Shown: positions 24,509 to 33,466 of the stretch, piece by piece
Layout: every line of letters begins with the position of its first letter
How positions within the stretch are numbered: the first letter of the stretch is position 1
Source of the DNA: an uncultured Lachnospiraceae bacterium
GTDB lineage: Bacteria; Bacillota; Clostridia; Lachnospirales; Lachnospiraceae
Direction: 5' to 3'
NCBI GenBank assembly: GCA_945864145.1
Contig: CAMBAN010000009.1
Coordinates: 1-43,414, forward strand
DNA length: 43,414 nt
Notes under the pieces: generated by a model
Told to the model about the DNA's origin: nothing
What the model saw: only the letters and a program-made list of their open reading frames with translations
Database searches by the model: none
Made by a program: the position numbers and the translations under genes

Positions 24509-25576
24509 ATGTCATATAAATCATTAATCATCAATCCGGGCTCTACTTCTACCAAGATTGGTGTATTTGAAGACGAAACATTACTTTTCGAAGAAACTTT
24601 AAGACATTCCACCGAAGAGCTTGCTCCATATACTTCTATCGTTGGACAAAAGCACTTCCGTAAGGATTTGATTGTTGATTTCTTGAAGGAAAAAAATTTT
24701 GATATCAAGGATTTAGACGTTATTGTAGGAAGAGGCGGTTTATTAAAGCCTATCCCAGGCGGTACTTACAGAGTAACAGATGAACTGCTTGCTGATTTGC
24801 AGGTAGGAAAACAGGGACAGCATGCTTCCAATCTTGGCGGCATTCTTGCTCGTGAAATCGGCGATGAGCTTGGTGTACCATCCTTTATCGTTGACCCGGT
24901 TGTTGTAGACGAGCTTATGCCAGCTTCCAGATTATCCGGTGTACCAGAGCTTCCAAGAGTCAGCATTTTCCATGCATTAAATCAAAAAGCAGTCGCTAAG
25001 AGATATGCTAAGGAAAGTGGACAAAAATATGAGGATTTGAATCTTATCGTTGTTCATATGGGCGGCGGCGTTTCTGTTGGCGCACATAAAAATGGTAAAG
25101 TCATTGATATTTTCAATGCCTTAGACGGAGATGGTGCATTCTCACCGGAGCGTGCCGGCGCTGTACCTGTTGGTGCTTTGGTTAAGCTTTGCTTCTCAGG
25201 CAGATACACTGAAAAAGAGGTATATCGTAAGCTTGTCGGAAATGGCGGCTTTAATGCTTATCTTGGCACAAACGATGCAAGAGAAGTCAGCATGCGCGCT
25301 GAAAATGGAGACGAACAGGCTGCTCTTGTCTTAGAAGCTTTCTGGCATCAGATATCTAAAAATATCGGTTCTATGGCTACTGTTTTACAGGGAAAAGTAG
25401 ATAAGATTATTTTAACAGGTGGTATCGCTTATAATAAAAATACTTGTGATGAGATAAAGAAGCGTTGTGGTTGGATTGCTGATTTTGTCATTTATCCCGG
25501 CGAAGATGAGTTACTTGCCCTTGCACAGGGTGCACTTCGTGTCTTAAACGGCGAAGAAAAGGCAATGGAATACTAA
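24509..25576 (+). CDS. buk: butyrate kinase
   Basis: Buk makes butyrate and ATP from butyryl phosphate and ADP. It belongs to the ASKHA acetate/butyrate kinase family and has 355 residues, the usual length. Seen: N-terminal phosphate loop [34 protein letters not shown] near 73-89, the second phosphate motif [15 protein letters not shown] near 178-192 and the adenosine motif [11 protein letters not shown] near 294-304. A strong AGGGAGGA site precedes the ATG. The ptb-buk pair is the terminal route of butyrate formation used by a subset of Lachnospiraceae and clostridia, as opposed to butyryl-CoA:acetate CoA-transferase. Confidence 0.95.
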   Translation: MSYKSLIINPGSTSTKIGVFEDETLLFEETLRHSTEELAPYTSIVGQKHFRKDLIVDFLKEKNFDIKDLDVIVGRGGLLKPIPGGTYRVTDELLADLQVGKQGQHASNLGGILAREIGDELGVPSFIVDPVVVDELMPASRLSGVPELPRVSIFHALNQKAVAKRYAKESGQKYEDLNLIVVHMGGGVSVGAHKNGKVIDIFNALDGDGAFSPERAGAVPVGALVKLCFSGRYTEKEVYRKLVGNGGFNAYLGTNDAREVSMRAENGDEQAALVLEAFWHQISKNIGSMATVLQGKVDKIILTGGIAYNKNTCDEIKKRCGWIADFVIYPGEDELLALAQGALRVLNGEEKAMEY

Positions 25577-25583
25577 AAAAAGG

Positions 25584-25623
25584 GGCTGTAAAAAAATGAG
25601 AAATCATTTTTTACAGCCTTTTT
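25584..25623. terminator. bidirectional terminator after buk
   Basis: GGCTGT plus an A-run and TGA (25584-25599) pairs with TCA, a T-run and ACAGCC (25604-25618) across a GAAA loop, with one bulge. TTTTTATT follows on the plus strand and CCTTTTTTT on the minus strand. It serves buk and the convergent lipoprotein gene. Confidence 0.9.
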
Positions 25624-25627
25624 ATTC

Positions 25628-26230
25628 CTATTCTTCACCAAAGATTTCAATAAAGCTTACCACATTTTTATCCATATCAAAGCCAATTGTTTTATCCTCT
25701 AAGGTATATAAGTATTCTGTTCCTTCAATATCTTCACAGGCTCCAAAAACAGCCTCTACTTCTTCCAGGCTACTGCCCACTCCGATACCACAAGGAAGCT
25801 TTGCACCACCTGTTACTTCAATCAGATAAATTTTATCCATATCATCGATTGGTTTGGTATAAATCGCAGTTTCTCCATAGATAAAAGTTTTGTCCTCACC
25901 GGAACCTAAACAACTCTTTGCTGCACTGTAATCATCAGGCTCTCCTATGATTTCCTGATACGCAATCATATCTCCACCAATTTCAATGGCTGTTTCTCCA
26001 ATCACAATCTGAAAATCTTCAGCAGTAAGCTCTGCTTTTTCCTGTACTTGTGCTTCTGTCGCTTCTGTTTCCTGTGTAAGCTCTTCTGTCGTACTTTCTG
26101 TTGTCTCTGTCTGTGCTACACTAACTGTTTCCTCTATCGTATCAGTCGTTTCTTGTCCACATCCTGCCGCTGCTGTCATAAGTAATAAACTGCAGGCAAG
26201 GATTGCCATTTTAGCATGTCTATTATACAT
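25628..26230 (-). CDS. lipoprotein of unknown function
   Basis: A 200-residue exported lipoprotein. The signal peptide MYNRHAKMAILACSLLLMTA ends in the lipobox AAGC, with AAGGAGA upstream of the ATG. A Thr/Glu-rich linker (about 25-70) leads to a domain of about 130 residues with two similar halves (FQIVIGETAIEIGGDM and AIYTKPIDDMDKIYLIEVTGG, then GIGVGSSLEEVEAVFG). The phrase GIGVGSSLEEVEAVFG resembles the helix-capping repeat of BLIP- or SmpA-like domains, but I cannot assign a family. It stands alone between buk and the GtrII-like gene. Confidence 0.65.
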   Translation of the reverse strand: MYNRHAKMAILACSLLLMTAAAGCGQETTDTIEETVSVAQTETTESTTEELTQETEATEAQVQEKAELTAEDFQIVIGETAIEIGGDMIAYQEIIGEPDDYSAAKSCLGSGEDKTFIYGETAIYTKPIDDMDKIYLIEVTGGAKLPCGIGVGSSLEEVEAVFGACEDIEGTEYLYTLEDKTIGFDMDKNVVSFIEIFGEE

Positions 26231-26346
26231 CTCTTTCTCCTTCTGCTTTTTCCTTTTCTACACTTTCCCTATTATACTACAAAATCTTTCTTTAGCAAAT
26301 AATAGTTTCCGAAAGGATATCTTTTCCGTTAATTGGTACATTTTTC

Positions 26347-27888
26347 TTATTTTTGTATTTCTCCAAGCTTGACCACAATGATATCCTTTTGCAAAGCTAC
26401 ACTTCCCTTTGCCGGCCAGCCAGGCATATCTGTCAAATAGGAAACTGCTGCCTTTGTCGTTTCTTCATCTGCCTGTGCATAGTTGGTACCAAGTGCATGC
26501 ATAAAGGATAAAATCCTCCTGGTGCTAAAAAACCCTGTTGGCTCCTCTTCTGTATCCCATTCAAAGAAGGAATAGCCAATCACATCACCCCGGATGCAGG
26601 AATTATTCAGTTTTGCAGGATATGCTCCGTAAAAAACAACCGGATAAGACTGGTCCTCATTCTGTAGGGCATCAATTTCTGCAATCAATCTGTTTGCAGT
26701 CTGTACATCCTGTTCATATCGTACCGTATCTGAATAGTTTAGCATAGCAGTATATTTTACCTGTAAGAATACGGTAAATGCGCCTAAAAATAAAAGGATA
26801 TAAGTCCATACCTTCTTTTTTCCAAGCTGTAAAAAACAAGTATATATCATAAAAGAAAGAACAAACGGATACACAAGCTGTGAGCGAATTACCGGTGCTT
26901 TTCCACATAAGATTGTCATGTAAAATGGAGCCATGATAATAAGCAACACACTTAAAATGCCTAGTACACTTTTTTTTCTGTATTTTGTCAGATAGACGGT
27001 CAAGATAAGCATTCCCAATACATAAACAGAGTATGTTTTCGCATAATAAATCTGACTTCCAAAAACCACTTCTTTTATATGCTGCCAAATATTCGCAACA
27101 CAGGTAGCAACACCATCTGTTCCCCAGACAATCTGTTGTGCCAAATAGGAATCACCCTGTGAAAAAAAGATTGCAACGATAGCTCTGTTTATCGCAAATG
27201 CTGCAAAGAAAGCTCCTATAAAAACAGCTGCAAAGCTCCATTGTTTTTTTGCTTCCTCGTCCTGTCCTTCTCCAAAATAAACATATAAATAGCAGATGCT
27301 TGCTGCACCAAAAATGAACAATGGCACCATTACCTGATAAATACCAAAAAGAATAACTGCTAAAGCCAAGGCACCTGCCACAAAAACAGCCTTTTTCAAC
27401 TTACTCATTTTTTTCGTAGCTGCTTCATATAAAAGGAAAAGGGCAAGCGGCACCATACAAAAGCCAACACAAATTTCCAAGGCCTGTAATTTAAAATAAA
27501 GCTGCTCCGTTAAAATCGTAGAAGCAATTAAGGTCAGTGAATAGAAAAATATACCTGCTTTATTGTGTATTCTTGTAATATGTTCAAAAAGCCCCGTCCA
27601 CAAAAGACAAACCGCGGGCAATAGGACAATGACTGCAATACCGGTAAAATATGGATTATAGGTCATGGTATCTGTCAATTTTTTGATAAGAACTAAGCCA
27701 AATCTTCCTATGCCATACCAACTATCATAGAATACATCCTTTAATGCCAGCATTACCTCTGTGTCTATCCCTAAAGAGCTGCCAAGAAACATACTGCCTC
27801 TGCACAAAAGCGTAAACAAAATCAAAAAGAATGCCATCGTCTGATTTTTTTTCCAATAAGTTTTGATTGTGTATATATTTTCTATCAT
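26347..27888 (-). CDS. GtrII-like glucosyltransferase-domain membrane protein
   Basis: A 513-residue polytopic protein with about ten hydrophobic segments and a C-terminal soluble domain (about 395-513). The pattern fits the GtrII-type glucosyl transferase family: after the first helix, SSLGIDTEVMLALKDVFYDSWYGIGRFGLVLIKKL (about 37-71), where the acidic and Trp/Arg residues are typical. Such proteins transfer glucosyl groups from a lipid carrier to surface polymers; which polymer is unknown here. AGGAG stands ten bases before the ATG, and an extended -10 box (TGCTATAAT, minus strand near 27935-27943) suggests its own promoter. No other surface-glycan genes adjoin it. Confidence 0.6.
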   Translation of the reverse strand: MIENIYTIKTYWKKNQTMAFFLILFTLLCRGSMFLGSSLGIDTEVMLALKDVFYDSWYGIGRFGLVLIKKLTDTMTYNPYFTGIAVIVLLPAVCLLWTGLFEHITRIHNKAGIFFYSLTLIASTILTEQLYFKLQALEICVGFCMVPLALFLLYEAATKKMSKLKKAVFVAGALALAVILFGIYQVMVPLFIFGAASICYLYVYFGEGQDEEAKKQWSFAAVFIGAFFAAFAINRAIVAIFFSQGDSYLAQQIVWGTDGVATCVANIWQHIKEVVFGSQIYYAKTYSVYVLGMLILTVYLTKYRKKSVLGILSVLLIIMAPFYMTILCGKAPVIRSQLVYPFVLSFMIYTCFLQLGKKKVWTYILLFLGAFTVFLQVKYTAMLNYSDTVRYEQDVQTANRLIAEIDALQNEDQSYPVVFYGAYPAKLNNSCIRGDVIGYSFFEWDTEEEPTGFFSTRRILSFMHALGTNYAQADEETTKAAVSYLTDMPGWPAKGSVALQKDIIVVKLGEIQK

Positions 27889-27955
27889 GCCATGCTATCT
27901 CCTGTTCTTTATCTACTTTATCTTGCCCTATTATAGCAAAGCTTTTCTCTTTTTC

Positions 27956-29293
27956 CTATGCTTTCTTTACCCAAATTTCTCCGCTGTTTGCAGAAAGTTT
28001 TACTGTTAAACAGCCATCCTTGGTTTCATACGTTTTTCCAAAAAGCTGTCCCACGTAGGTTTCTCCATTTAAAGCAGGTATTCTTATTTCTGCTTCCTGC
28101 TCGTCATTATTTACCGTTACAATCGCAACCTCATCTCCTGCAATACGTGAAAATGCAAACTGCCTGTTTGTCAAAAGCAGCTCCTTATAAGCACCATAAG
28201 ATAAAGCTTTTATCTCCTGTCTGATTTTTCCAAGTTTTGACACAAGTGTCATATTTTCATTCTCCTGCATCTCAGAAAGCTGCAAGGCCGGGCGCAGGCT
28301 ATCATCAGAATATTTTTCCTTTTTTCCCTCAATGCCATACTCTGAACCATAATAGATAGAAGGAACGCCTGGTAAGGTATAGAGCAAAACATGAACCGGT
28401 GCAAATTGTGAAGGATTTGTCAGCTTACTTGCAATACGTTCCACATCATGATTATCCACAAAATTGTAATAACGCATGCCTTCTATGCAGTTACCACCCA
28501 TTTCATATAAACGCTTTACATTATGCGCAATTTCAAAATAATTATGGTCATTGTGTCCGGAATACAATGCCTTATGAAGTTGATAATTCGTAACAGAATG
28601 AAGCATTTCTCCATTTGCCCATCTGCCGTAATCCCCATGAATGACCTCTCCCATAAGCCAGAATTCCGGTTTTATTTCATTGGCCAGGCTACGAATTGCT
28701 TTCATAAAATCAAAATCCAGGACATCTGCTGCATCTAATCGAATACCATCCACATCAAATTCTGATACCCAAAAGCGAATCACATCCAAAATATAATCTT
28801 TTACTGCCGGATTTCTCTGATTTAGCTTTACTAATAAATTGTAGCCTCCCCAGTTATCATAGGAAAAGCCATCATTATATTCATTATTTCCACCAAAATT
28901 CACATTGCAATACCAGTCTTTATAAGCAGAATGCTCCCTGTTTTGTTTGATATCCTGAAAGGCAAAAAAATCTCTGCCCGTGTGATTAAATACACCGTCA
29001 AATATGACGCGGATGTCATTTGCATGACATTTTGCAACAAACGCTTTCAAGTCTTCATTATCTCCCAAACGGCTATCCAGCTTTTTATAGTCTGTCGTTT
29101 CATATCCATGCCCTACTGATTCAAAAAGTGGTCCGATGTAAAGTGCATTGCATCCGATTTCCTTGATGTGTAAAATCCAAGAATCTAATTCCTTTATACG
29201 ATGTACCACTTCGCCGTACGTATTCTGCTTTGGTGCCCCCAATAAACCAAGCGGATAAATATGATAAAAAACTGCTTCCTCATACCATGCCAT
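27956..29293 (-). CDS. cytoplasmic GH13 alpha-amylase-family enzyme, maltodextrin-degrading
   Basis: A 445-residue alpha-amylase-family hydrolase with no signal peptide and no N-terminal carbohydrate-binding domain: the barrel begins at once with EEAVFYHIYPLGLLGAP. Catalytic residues seen: D187 in GIRLDAAD, E216 in LMGEVIHGD and D283 in FVDNHDVERI; region I is IFDGVFNHTGRDFFAF. A C-terminal beta domain of about 80 residues closes the protein. The compact design fits intracellular alpha-amylase or maltodextrin glucosidase types that act on short oligosaccharides. It is monocistronic, with AAAGGAGGG before the ATG and an extended -10 (TGGTATAAT) about 30 bases upstream. No operator of the two LacI types was seen near it. 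Confidence 0.88.
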   Translation of the reverse strand: MAWYEEAVFYHIYPLGLLGAPKQNTYGEVVHRIKELDSWILHIKEIGCNALYIGPLFESVGHGYETTDYKKLDSRLGDNEDLKAFVAKCHANDIRVIFDGVFNHTGRDFFAFQDIKQNREHSAYKDWYCNVNFGGNNEYNDGFSYDNWGGYNLLVKLNQRNPAVKDYILDVIRFWVSEFDVDGIRLDAADVLDFDFMKAIRSLANEIKPEFWLMGEVIHGDYGRWANGEMLHSVTNYQLHKALYSGHNDHNYFEIAHNVKRLYEMGGNCIEGMRYYNFVDNHDVERIASKLTNPSQFAPVHVLLYTLPGVPSIYYGSEYGIEGKKEKYSDDSLRPALQLSEMQENENMTLVSKLGKIRQEIKALSYGAYKELLLTNRQFAFSRIAGDEVAIVTVNNDEQEAEIRIPALNGETYVGQLFGKTYETKDGCLTVKLSANSGEIWVKKA

Positions 29294-29377
29294 AAAAAAT
29301 CCCTCCTTTTATTATTCTTTTCTATTATACCACGTGTTTGTAGCTTGTGATAGAACACGGAAAAACAAATATGTTAT

Positions 29378-29407
29378 TTGACTTGATTAGTCAAGCTAGA
29401 ATATAAT
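29378..29407 (+). promoter_or_regulatory. promoter with overlapping palindrome before the His/Cys-domain secreted protein
   Basis: TTGACT (29378-29383), 18 bases, TATAAT (29402-29407). The -35 box is one arm of a dyad, TTGACTTGATTAGTCAA (29378-29394), so a repressor dimer could compete with RNA polymerase. Confidence 0.6.
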
Positions 29408-29446
29408 AGAAATACAACAATATTTTGATAAAAAAGGGGGTTTTTT

Positions 29447-30103
29447 ATGAGCAATCAAAAGCAATGGAAACATTTTCTTAGCCTTGTATTGATTTGCAGC
29501 TTTGTGCTGCTTAGTATGCCGATAAAGGTGTTGGCAGCAGATGGCAGTACAACGGTGTACATTACAAAGACCGGAGAAAAGTATCACACAAGCGGTTGTC
29601 AGTATTTGAGAAAAAGTAAAATCAGCATTTCCTTGCAGGATGCATTGTCAAGCGGCTATACTGCCTGTTCTAAATGTCATCCGCCACAGCTGACTGAGAC
29701 AGCACCTGCCACTCAAACGACAACTACTTCCCTTCAGCAAGCCACAGGTTATACAGGCGCCTATGCCAAATATGTAACCATGTTTGAGGAACGCTACGAA
29801 AATGGACTGATTGATGAACTGCTTTTAGAGGAATGTTATCAGTTCTCTGATGTCATCTACTATACAGATGCTGACCTGGTCGTCTATGCTACCTTTACCG
29901 ATGAACAGGATATGGCTGATTTTTCTTACTATATTTTGCTTCGTACCTATGACAATATGGTATATGCAAAACAGCACCCGGAAATCTTCTATACCAAAGA
30001 TTTTAACGTAGACGAATACTTTCTGAATTCGGAGGATTTGTGGACCAGTATTGGCTACGATGTCAATGCCCTGTATCAGCATTACGTGACGGCAGCTCCA
30101 TAA
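29447..30103 (+). CDS. secreted protein with His/Cys metal-binding-like domain
   Basis: A 218-residue exported protein. The signal peptide MSNQKQWKHFLSLVLICSFV ends around SMPIKVLAADG. Residues about 34-76 form a compact domain, TVYITKTGEKYHTSGCQYLR followed by SKISISLQDALSSGYTACSKCHPP: the order Y-H-x3-C-x2-L ... G-Y-x2-C-x2-C resembles the small zinc-binding module found beside secreted nucleases and Ada-like domains. A Thr-rich linker follows, then a domain of about 130 residues, rich in Tyr and acidic residues, that I do not recognise. AAGGGGG precedes the ATG. It is monocistronic. A metal-dependent or cell-wall role is only a guess. Confidence 0.65.
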   Translation: MSNQKQWKHFLSLVLICSFVLLSMPIKVLAADGSTTVYITKTGEKYHTSGCQYLRKSKISISLQDALSSGYTACSKCHPPQLTETAPATQTTTTSLQQATGYTGAYAKYVTMFEERYENGLIDELLLEECYQFSDVIYYTDADLVVYATFTDEQDMADFSYYILLRTYDNMVYAKQHPEIFYTKDFNVDEYFLNSEDLWTSIGYDVNALYQHYVTAAP

Positions 30104-30593
30104 AACGAAAAATATATCTGGCATTTTGGGGATAAGACTCGTGTCAAATTTTGAAATTTTGGGGATAATCAGAGGGAATACGTCATTTTGACTTATTCCC
30201 TCTGCCTGCTTTTTCTTGGAAAAACGAAAAAGGCAGAGGGAGCCTTGCAAAATGATGTATTCCCTCTGCTTTTTTATTTATTCTTTCAAATTTTGGACAG
30301 AGGGAAGGACTTAATTTTGCGCCTTACCTCTGATTTTAGTTCTTCGAACGTACAATTGATATTATATATGTCTCCCATAATACACTTGTAAAACCATTTT
30401 ATCTCTACAGAATTCACAATATTTTTCTAGTCAATATGTGTCATTTTACCAATTGTTAATAATAAGTAACTATGGTATCTTATTTTTGCACAATTATGTG
30501 TTCTAAATCACATTAGATAAAATCTAGAAAAGTTTCGGTGGTGAACCACCATGTTGCCTATAATTAACTTGTATTCCCTTACTAATTTTGTTT
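30104..30593. repeat. repeat-rich intergenic region with nested inverted repeats
   Basis: This 490-base gap holds no convincing gene. Arms AGAGGGAATACGTCATTTTG (30171-30190) and CAAAATGATGTATTCCCTCT (30248-30267) are inverted copies with one mismatch. Between them lie CCCTCTGCC and GGCAGAGGG, plus CTTTTTC and GAAAAAG, so the 97 bases can fold into one long hairpin or into two smaller ones. TGCTTTTTTATT follows, so it can terminate plus-strand transcripts. ATTTTGGGGATA occurs twice (30123-30134, 30155-30166), and AGAGGGA a third time near 30299. From 30340 on the DNA is very AT-rich, with a small GGTGG/CCACC hairpin near 30537-30550. Confidence 0.7.
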
Positions 30594-31136
30594 ATGAAAA
30601 AGATAATTTTTAATTTATTCACTATGATTGCTATATTCTTGGGTATGATTATCTATCACCTAATTTTTAATAATATATATTCATATTCTATGAATTCTTT
30701 GAAATATGATAATATGGAAAGCCTGTTATTGGCACAAGTCATATTAGCTTTGTTATGTATTCTAGTAATCTCATTTTCAAAAAATATACTAAAAATTCCA
30801 TTTAGTTTTATTCCTAACAATATTATAGTTGTAGACAAAATATTTTTCGGATTATTAATAGTAGTATATTGTATTGATATTTATTCAAGTTTCTTTCATA
30901 AATTATGGGAAATAAATTATCTTGATAAGATTTTACTATCATTAATTCTGAATATTTCAATTGGATTTTCAGAGGAATTGTATTTTAGAGGTTTTGTAAT
31001 AAATTTGCTTTCCGAAAAAGTATTTGCCAATACAAAGTCTTACAAAAAAATTGTAATTATCAGCGCTATCCTATTTGGTGTATTCCATTTAAACAACCCT
31101 AAAAATTTGGTTCCTGAGCTAGGTCAGGTTCTTTAG
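30594..31136 (+). pseudogene. CPBP-family intramembrane protease, 3' end disrupted
   Basis: A very AT-rich frame encoding about 180 residues with several membrane helices. Motif 1 of CPBP (CAAX-like) proteases is present as FSEELYFRGFVINLL, and motif 2 as ILFGVFHLNNP. The expected last helices are missing: the frame stops at TAG 31134-31136, while a shift from about 31130 reads SLGLLFFCFYINKLV and then, beyond a TAA at 31235, LVTFTLAYALLAIMFLLSKS up to about 31330. One frameshift and one stop therefore separate it from a plausible full-length C-terminus. No good ribosome binding site is seen. Such proteases act in peptide maturation or immunity; base composition unlike its neighbours suggests transfer. 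Confidence 0.6.
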
Positions 31137-31324
31137 GACTACTATTTTTTTGCTTTTATATCAATAAATTAGTACATATGCCTTTTGCTGACAAAAATTA
31201 TTTATTGCAAATTATTCCCAGTTTTTTAACAAACTAATTGGTTACTTTTACACTGGCATACGCCTTATTAGCTATAATGTTTTTATTGAGCAAAAGTAAA
31301 AATAAAATACTTTTGCTAAAAAAC

Positions 31325-31366
31325 AAGCAGTGTATCATGAATCATGAATACACTGCTTTATTATTA
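31325..31366 (+). terminator. terminator-like hairpin after the CPBP remnant
   Basis: AAGCAGTGTAT (31325-31335) pairs with ATACACTGCTT (31348-31358); TATTATT follows on the plus strand. On the minus strand the T-run is TTTTTTAG, so it could also serve the opposite direction, though the GH31 gene ends nearer to 31403. Confidence 0.7.
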
Positions 31367-31402
31367 ACAATTATAACGATATTATCGTCTGAGGAACTTT
31401 AT

Positions 31403-33394
31403 TTATACTCTTTCAAATACCGGAATGATTTCTAACGGTGCATCCACACAAATAGTTTGACCGCCCTGTGTCATTTCACCCGTATGGATATTTTTCCAAT
31501 TTCCTGTTGGAAGGTATACCTCACGCCTGGTCGCTCCAAGCTGTAAAACAGGTGCTACCAGATACTTGCTTCCAAACATATACTGGTCATCGCACTCCCA
31601 GCATTTTGCATCCTGTGGGAACTCATAGAACATGGTACGCATAAACGGTGCACCTGTCTCATGAGCCTCTTTGGAAAGTGCTTCTATATAAGGCTTGAGC
31701 TCTTCTCTGATTTTCAAATAGTCTAACATGATTTTCATGTTATCCTCTCCATAGCTCCAGAGCTCATTAGGCTGACCGGTATACAAATAGCCTCCGCCGT
31801 AATCCTTGTCTGATAAAGGTGGAATATTATGAGGTCCTCTGTCACCATGCATACGAAGCACCGGTGTAAAGACCGCAAACTCGTACCAACGAATCAGTAA
31901 TTCTCTAAAGGCCGGATCATTCACATCATCTGTCATGAAGCCACCGATATCTGTGGTCCACCATGGAATACCCGCAAGTCCCATATTTAGACCTGCTGAA
32001 AGCTGGTCACGTAAAGACTCAAAGGTACTTGGTACATCACCTGACCAAATAAGAGTACCGTACTTTTGTGAACCTGCCCAACCACTTCTTACTAAATGGA
32101 GCATATCCCCGGTTCTGCCCTCTGCTTTGATACCATCGGTAAAGGATTTTGCATAGAGTAACGGATAAATGTTACTTACCTCTAAAGCAGTTCCTAAATA
32201 ATAACGATAATTATCAAAATCATATACAGCCATATCAGGCTCTGCATTATCTAACCAGAACATATCAATGCCATAATCATAATAATTTTTCTTACATTTT
32301 TCCCAGATAAACTCTCTTGCTTCCGGATTTGTCACATCGATAATCAGACAATCTCCCTGGAAATCATAGCATTCAATTGTTCCTCTCTCAGAACGCATCA
32401 AAAGTCCGCGCTCATACATTTCTTCAAAGTTTTCACTCTTTCTGTCTACGGAAGGCCATACAGACACTACAACCTTCGTACCCATACTGTGTAATTCGTC
32501 TACCATCGCTTTAGGGTCTGGCCAGTATTCCGGGTCAAAATGCCAGTCTCCCTGTCTTGTCCAATGGAAAAAATCAATAACGATGACATCAATATGGATG
32601 CCAAGCTCCTTATACTTGCGGGCAACACTAAGTACCTCTTCCTGCGTACGATAACGAAGCTTACACTGCCAAAGTCCTAATACATCTGTTGGAAGTAACG
32701 GTGCTCGACCTGTTACTGCAGTATAATTTTCCACGATTTCACGTGGAGACTCTGCTACTGTTATCCAGTAATCAATCTGCTTGGAAGCCTGGGCAACCCA
32801 TTCTGTATAATTTTTTCCAAAAGAAACGCTTCCTACGCCGGGATTGTTCCACAAAAATCCATAACCAAGACTTGATACCGCAAACGGAATACTTACCTGT
32901 GAGTTTCTCTGGGCAAGCTCTAAGACACAGCCCTTCAAATCCAAATATGGTTGCTGATACTGTCCCATACCAAAAATCTTTTCTCCATCGTTACTTTCAA
33001 AACGCATGGTCAAGGTATAGTCGCCGCCGACAATCGGTTTATAGTTACGTGCTATCAGCTTTAAGCACTGACTTTCCTTACTAATCGTACCATAATAGCT
33101 TCTGTAATATTCTCTTAAAATTAATTTGTCATCTCTATAAAAGGATAGAATTCCCACGCAGTTTACCTCTGCACGAAGTCTGCCATTGATAATACTTGCA
33201 AAATTTTTGTCCTCTGCAATTTCTATCTGTATCTTCGGTTGTTCTACAGGCTCTGATAATGCCCAATCTTTATCTGTAAATGCTGCATATCTTGTGCTTC
33301 TGACACGAAGTGAATCCTTTCCCCATGCTTCGAGAAAAATAGTTTCTCCCTGATGTTTAAAAAGCAATCCGTTCTGCTTTTTTTCAAAATACAT
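31403..33394 (-). CDS. GH31 alpha-glucosidase/alpha-xylosidase-family enzyme
   Basis: A cytoplasmic glycoside hydrolase of 663 residues without signal peptide. An N-terminal beta domain (about 1-220, with FGMGQYQQPYLDLKG near 150) leads to the barrel. The catalytic nucleophile is probably the Asp in FWLDNAEPD (near residue 380) and the acid/base the Asp in RMHGDRGPHN (near 517); GIPWWTTDIGGF near 475 is a second signature. The sequence around the nucleophile is unlike classic alpha-glucosidases (WIDMNEP), so xylosides or unusual alpha-linked oligosaccharides are possible. Start at 33394 (GGAGGATAATT upstream) is preferred over one 13 codons earlier, inside a hairpin. It is last in the second sugar operon. 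Confidence 0.88.
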   Translation of the reverse strand: MYFEKKQNGLLFKHQGETIFLEAWGKDSLRVRSTRYAAFTDKDWALSEPVEQPKIQIEIAEDKNFASIINGRLRAEVNCVGILSFYRDDKLILREYYRSYYGTISKESQCLKLIARNYKPIVGGDYTLTMRFESNDGEKIFGMGQYQQPYLDLKGCVLELAQRNSQVSIPFAVSSLGYGFLWNNPGVGSVSFGKNYTEWVAQASKQIDYWITVAESPREIVENYTAVTGRAPLLPTDVLGLWQCKLRYRTQEEVLSVARKYKELGIHIDVIVIDFFHWTRQGDWHFDPEYWPDPKAMVDELHSMGTKVVVSVWPSVDRKSENFEEMYERGLLMRSERGTIECYDFQGDCLIIDVTNPEAREFIWEKCKKNYYDYGIDMFWLDNAEPDMAVYDFDNYRYYLGTALEVSNIYPLLYAKSFTDGIKAEGRTGDMLHLVRSGWAGSQKYGTLIWSGDVPSTFESLRDQLSAGLNMGLAGIPWWTTDIGGFMTDDVNDPAFRELLIRWYEFAVFTPVLRMHGDRGPHNIPPLSDKDYGGGYLYTGQPNELWSYGEDNMKIMLDYLKIREELKPYIEALSKEAHETGAPFMRTMFYEFPQDAKCWECDDQYMFGSKYLVAPVLQLGATRREVYLPTGNWKNIHTGEMTQGGQTICVDAPLEIIPVFERV

Positions 33395-33407
33395 AATTAT
33401 CCTCCAA

Positions 33408-33441
33408 AAAGCCCAATGCCATTTCCATGACATTGGGCTTT
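33408..33441 (-). terminator. intercistronic hairpin between the binding-protein gene and the GH31 gene
   Basis: On the minus strand AAAGCCCAATG (33441-33431) and CATTGGGCTTT (33418-33408) form an 11-pair stem, followed by TTGGAGG, the GH31 ribosome binding site. It can act as a leaky terminator or protect the upstream mRNA, lowering enzyme relative to binding protein. Confidence 0.65.
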
Positions 33442-33466
33442 GACATTACTGTTTTCTATTCTCTTT

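Noticed and set aside
30123-30305. CRISPR array
   Set aside because: Repeats are few, inverted and unevenly spaced, with no spacers of constant length and no cas genes in the window.
30188-30391. Small plus-strand frame in the repeat-rich gap
   Set aside because: It spans inverted-repeat DNA, has no ribosome binding site and no recognisable protein.
31238-31435. Separate small membrane protein gene
   Set aside because: It starts with TTG without a ribosome binding site, continues the frame of the broken CPBP protease and runs through a terminator-like hairpin.
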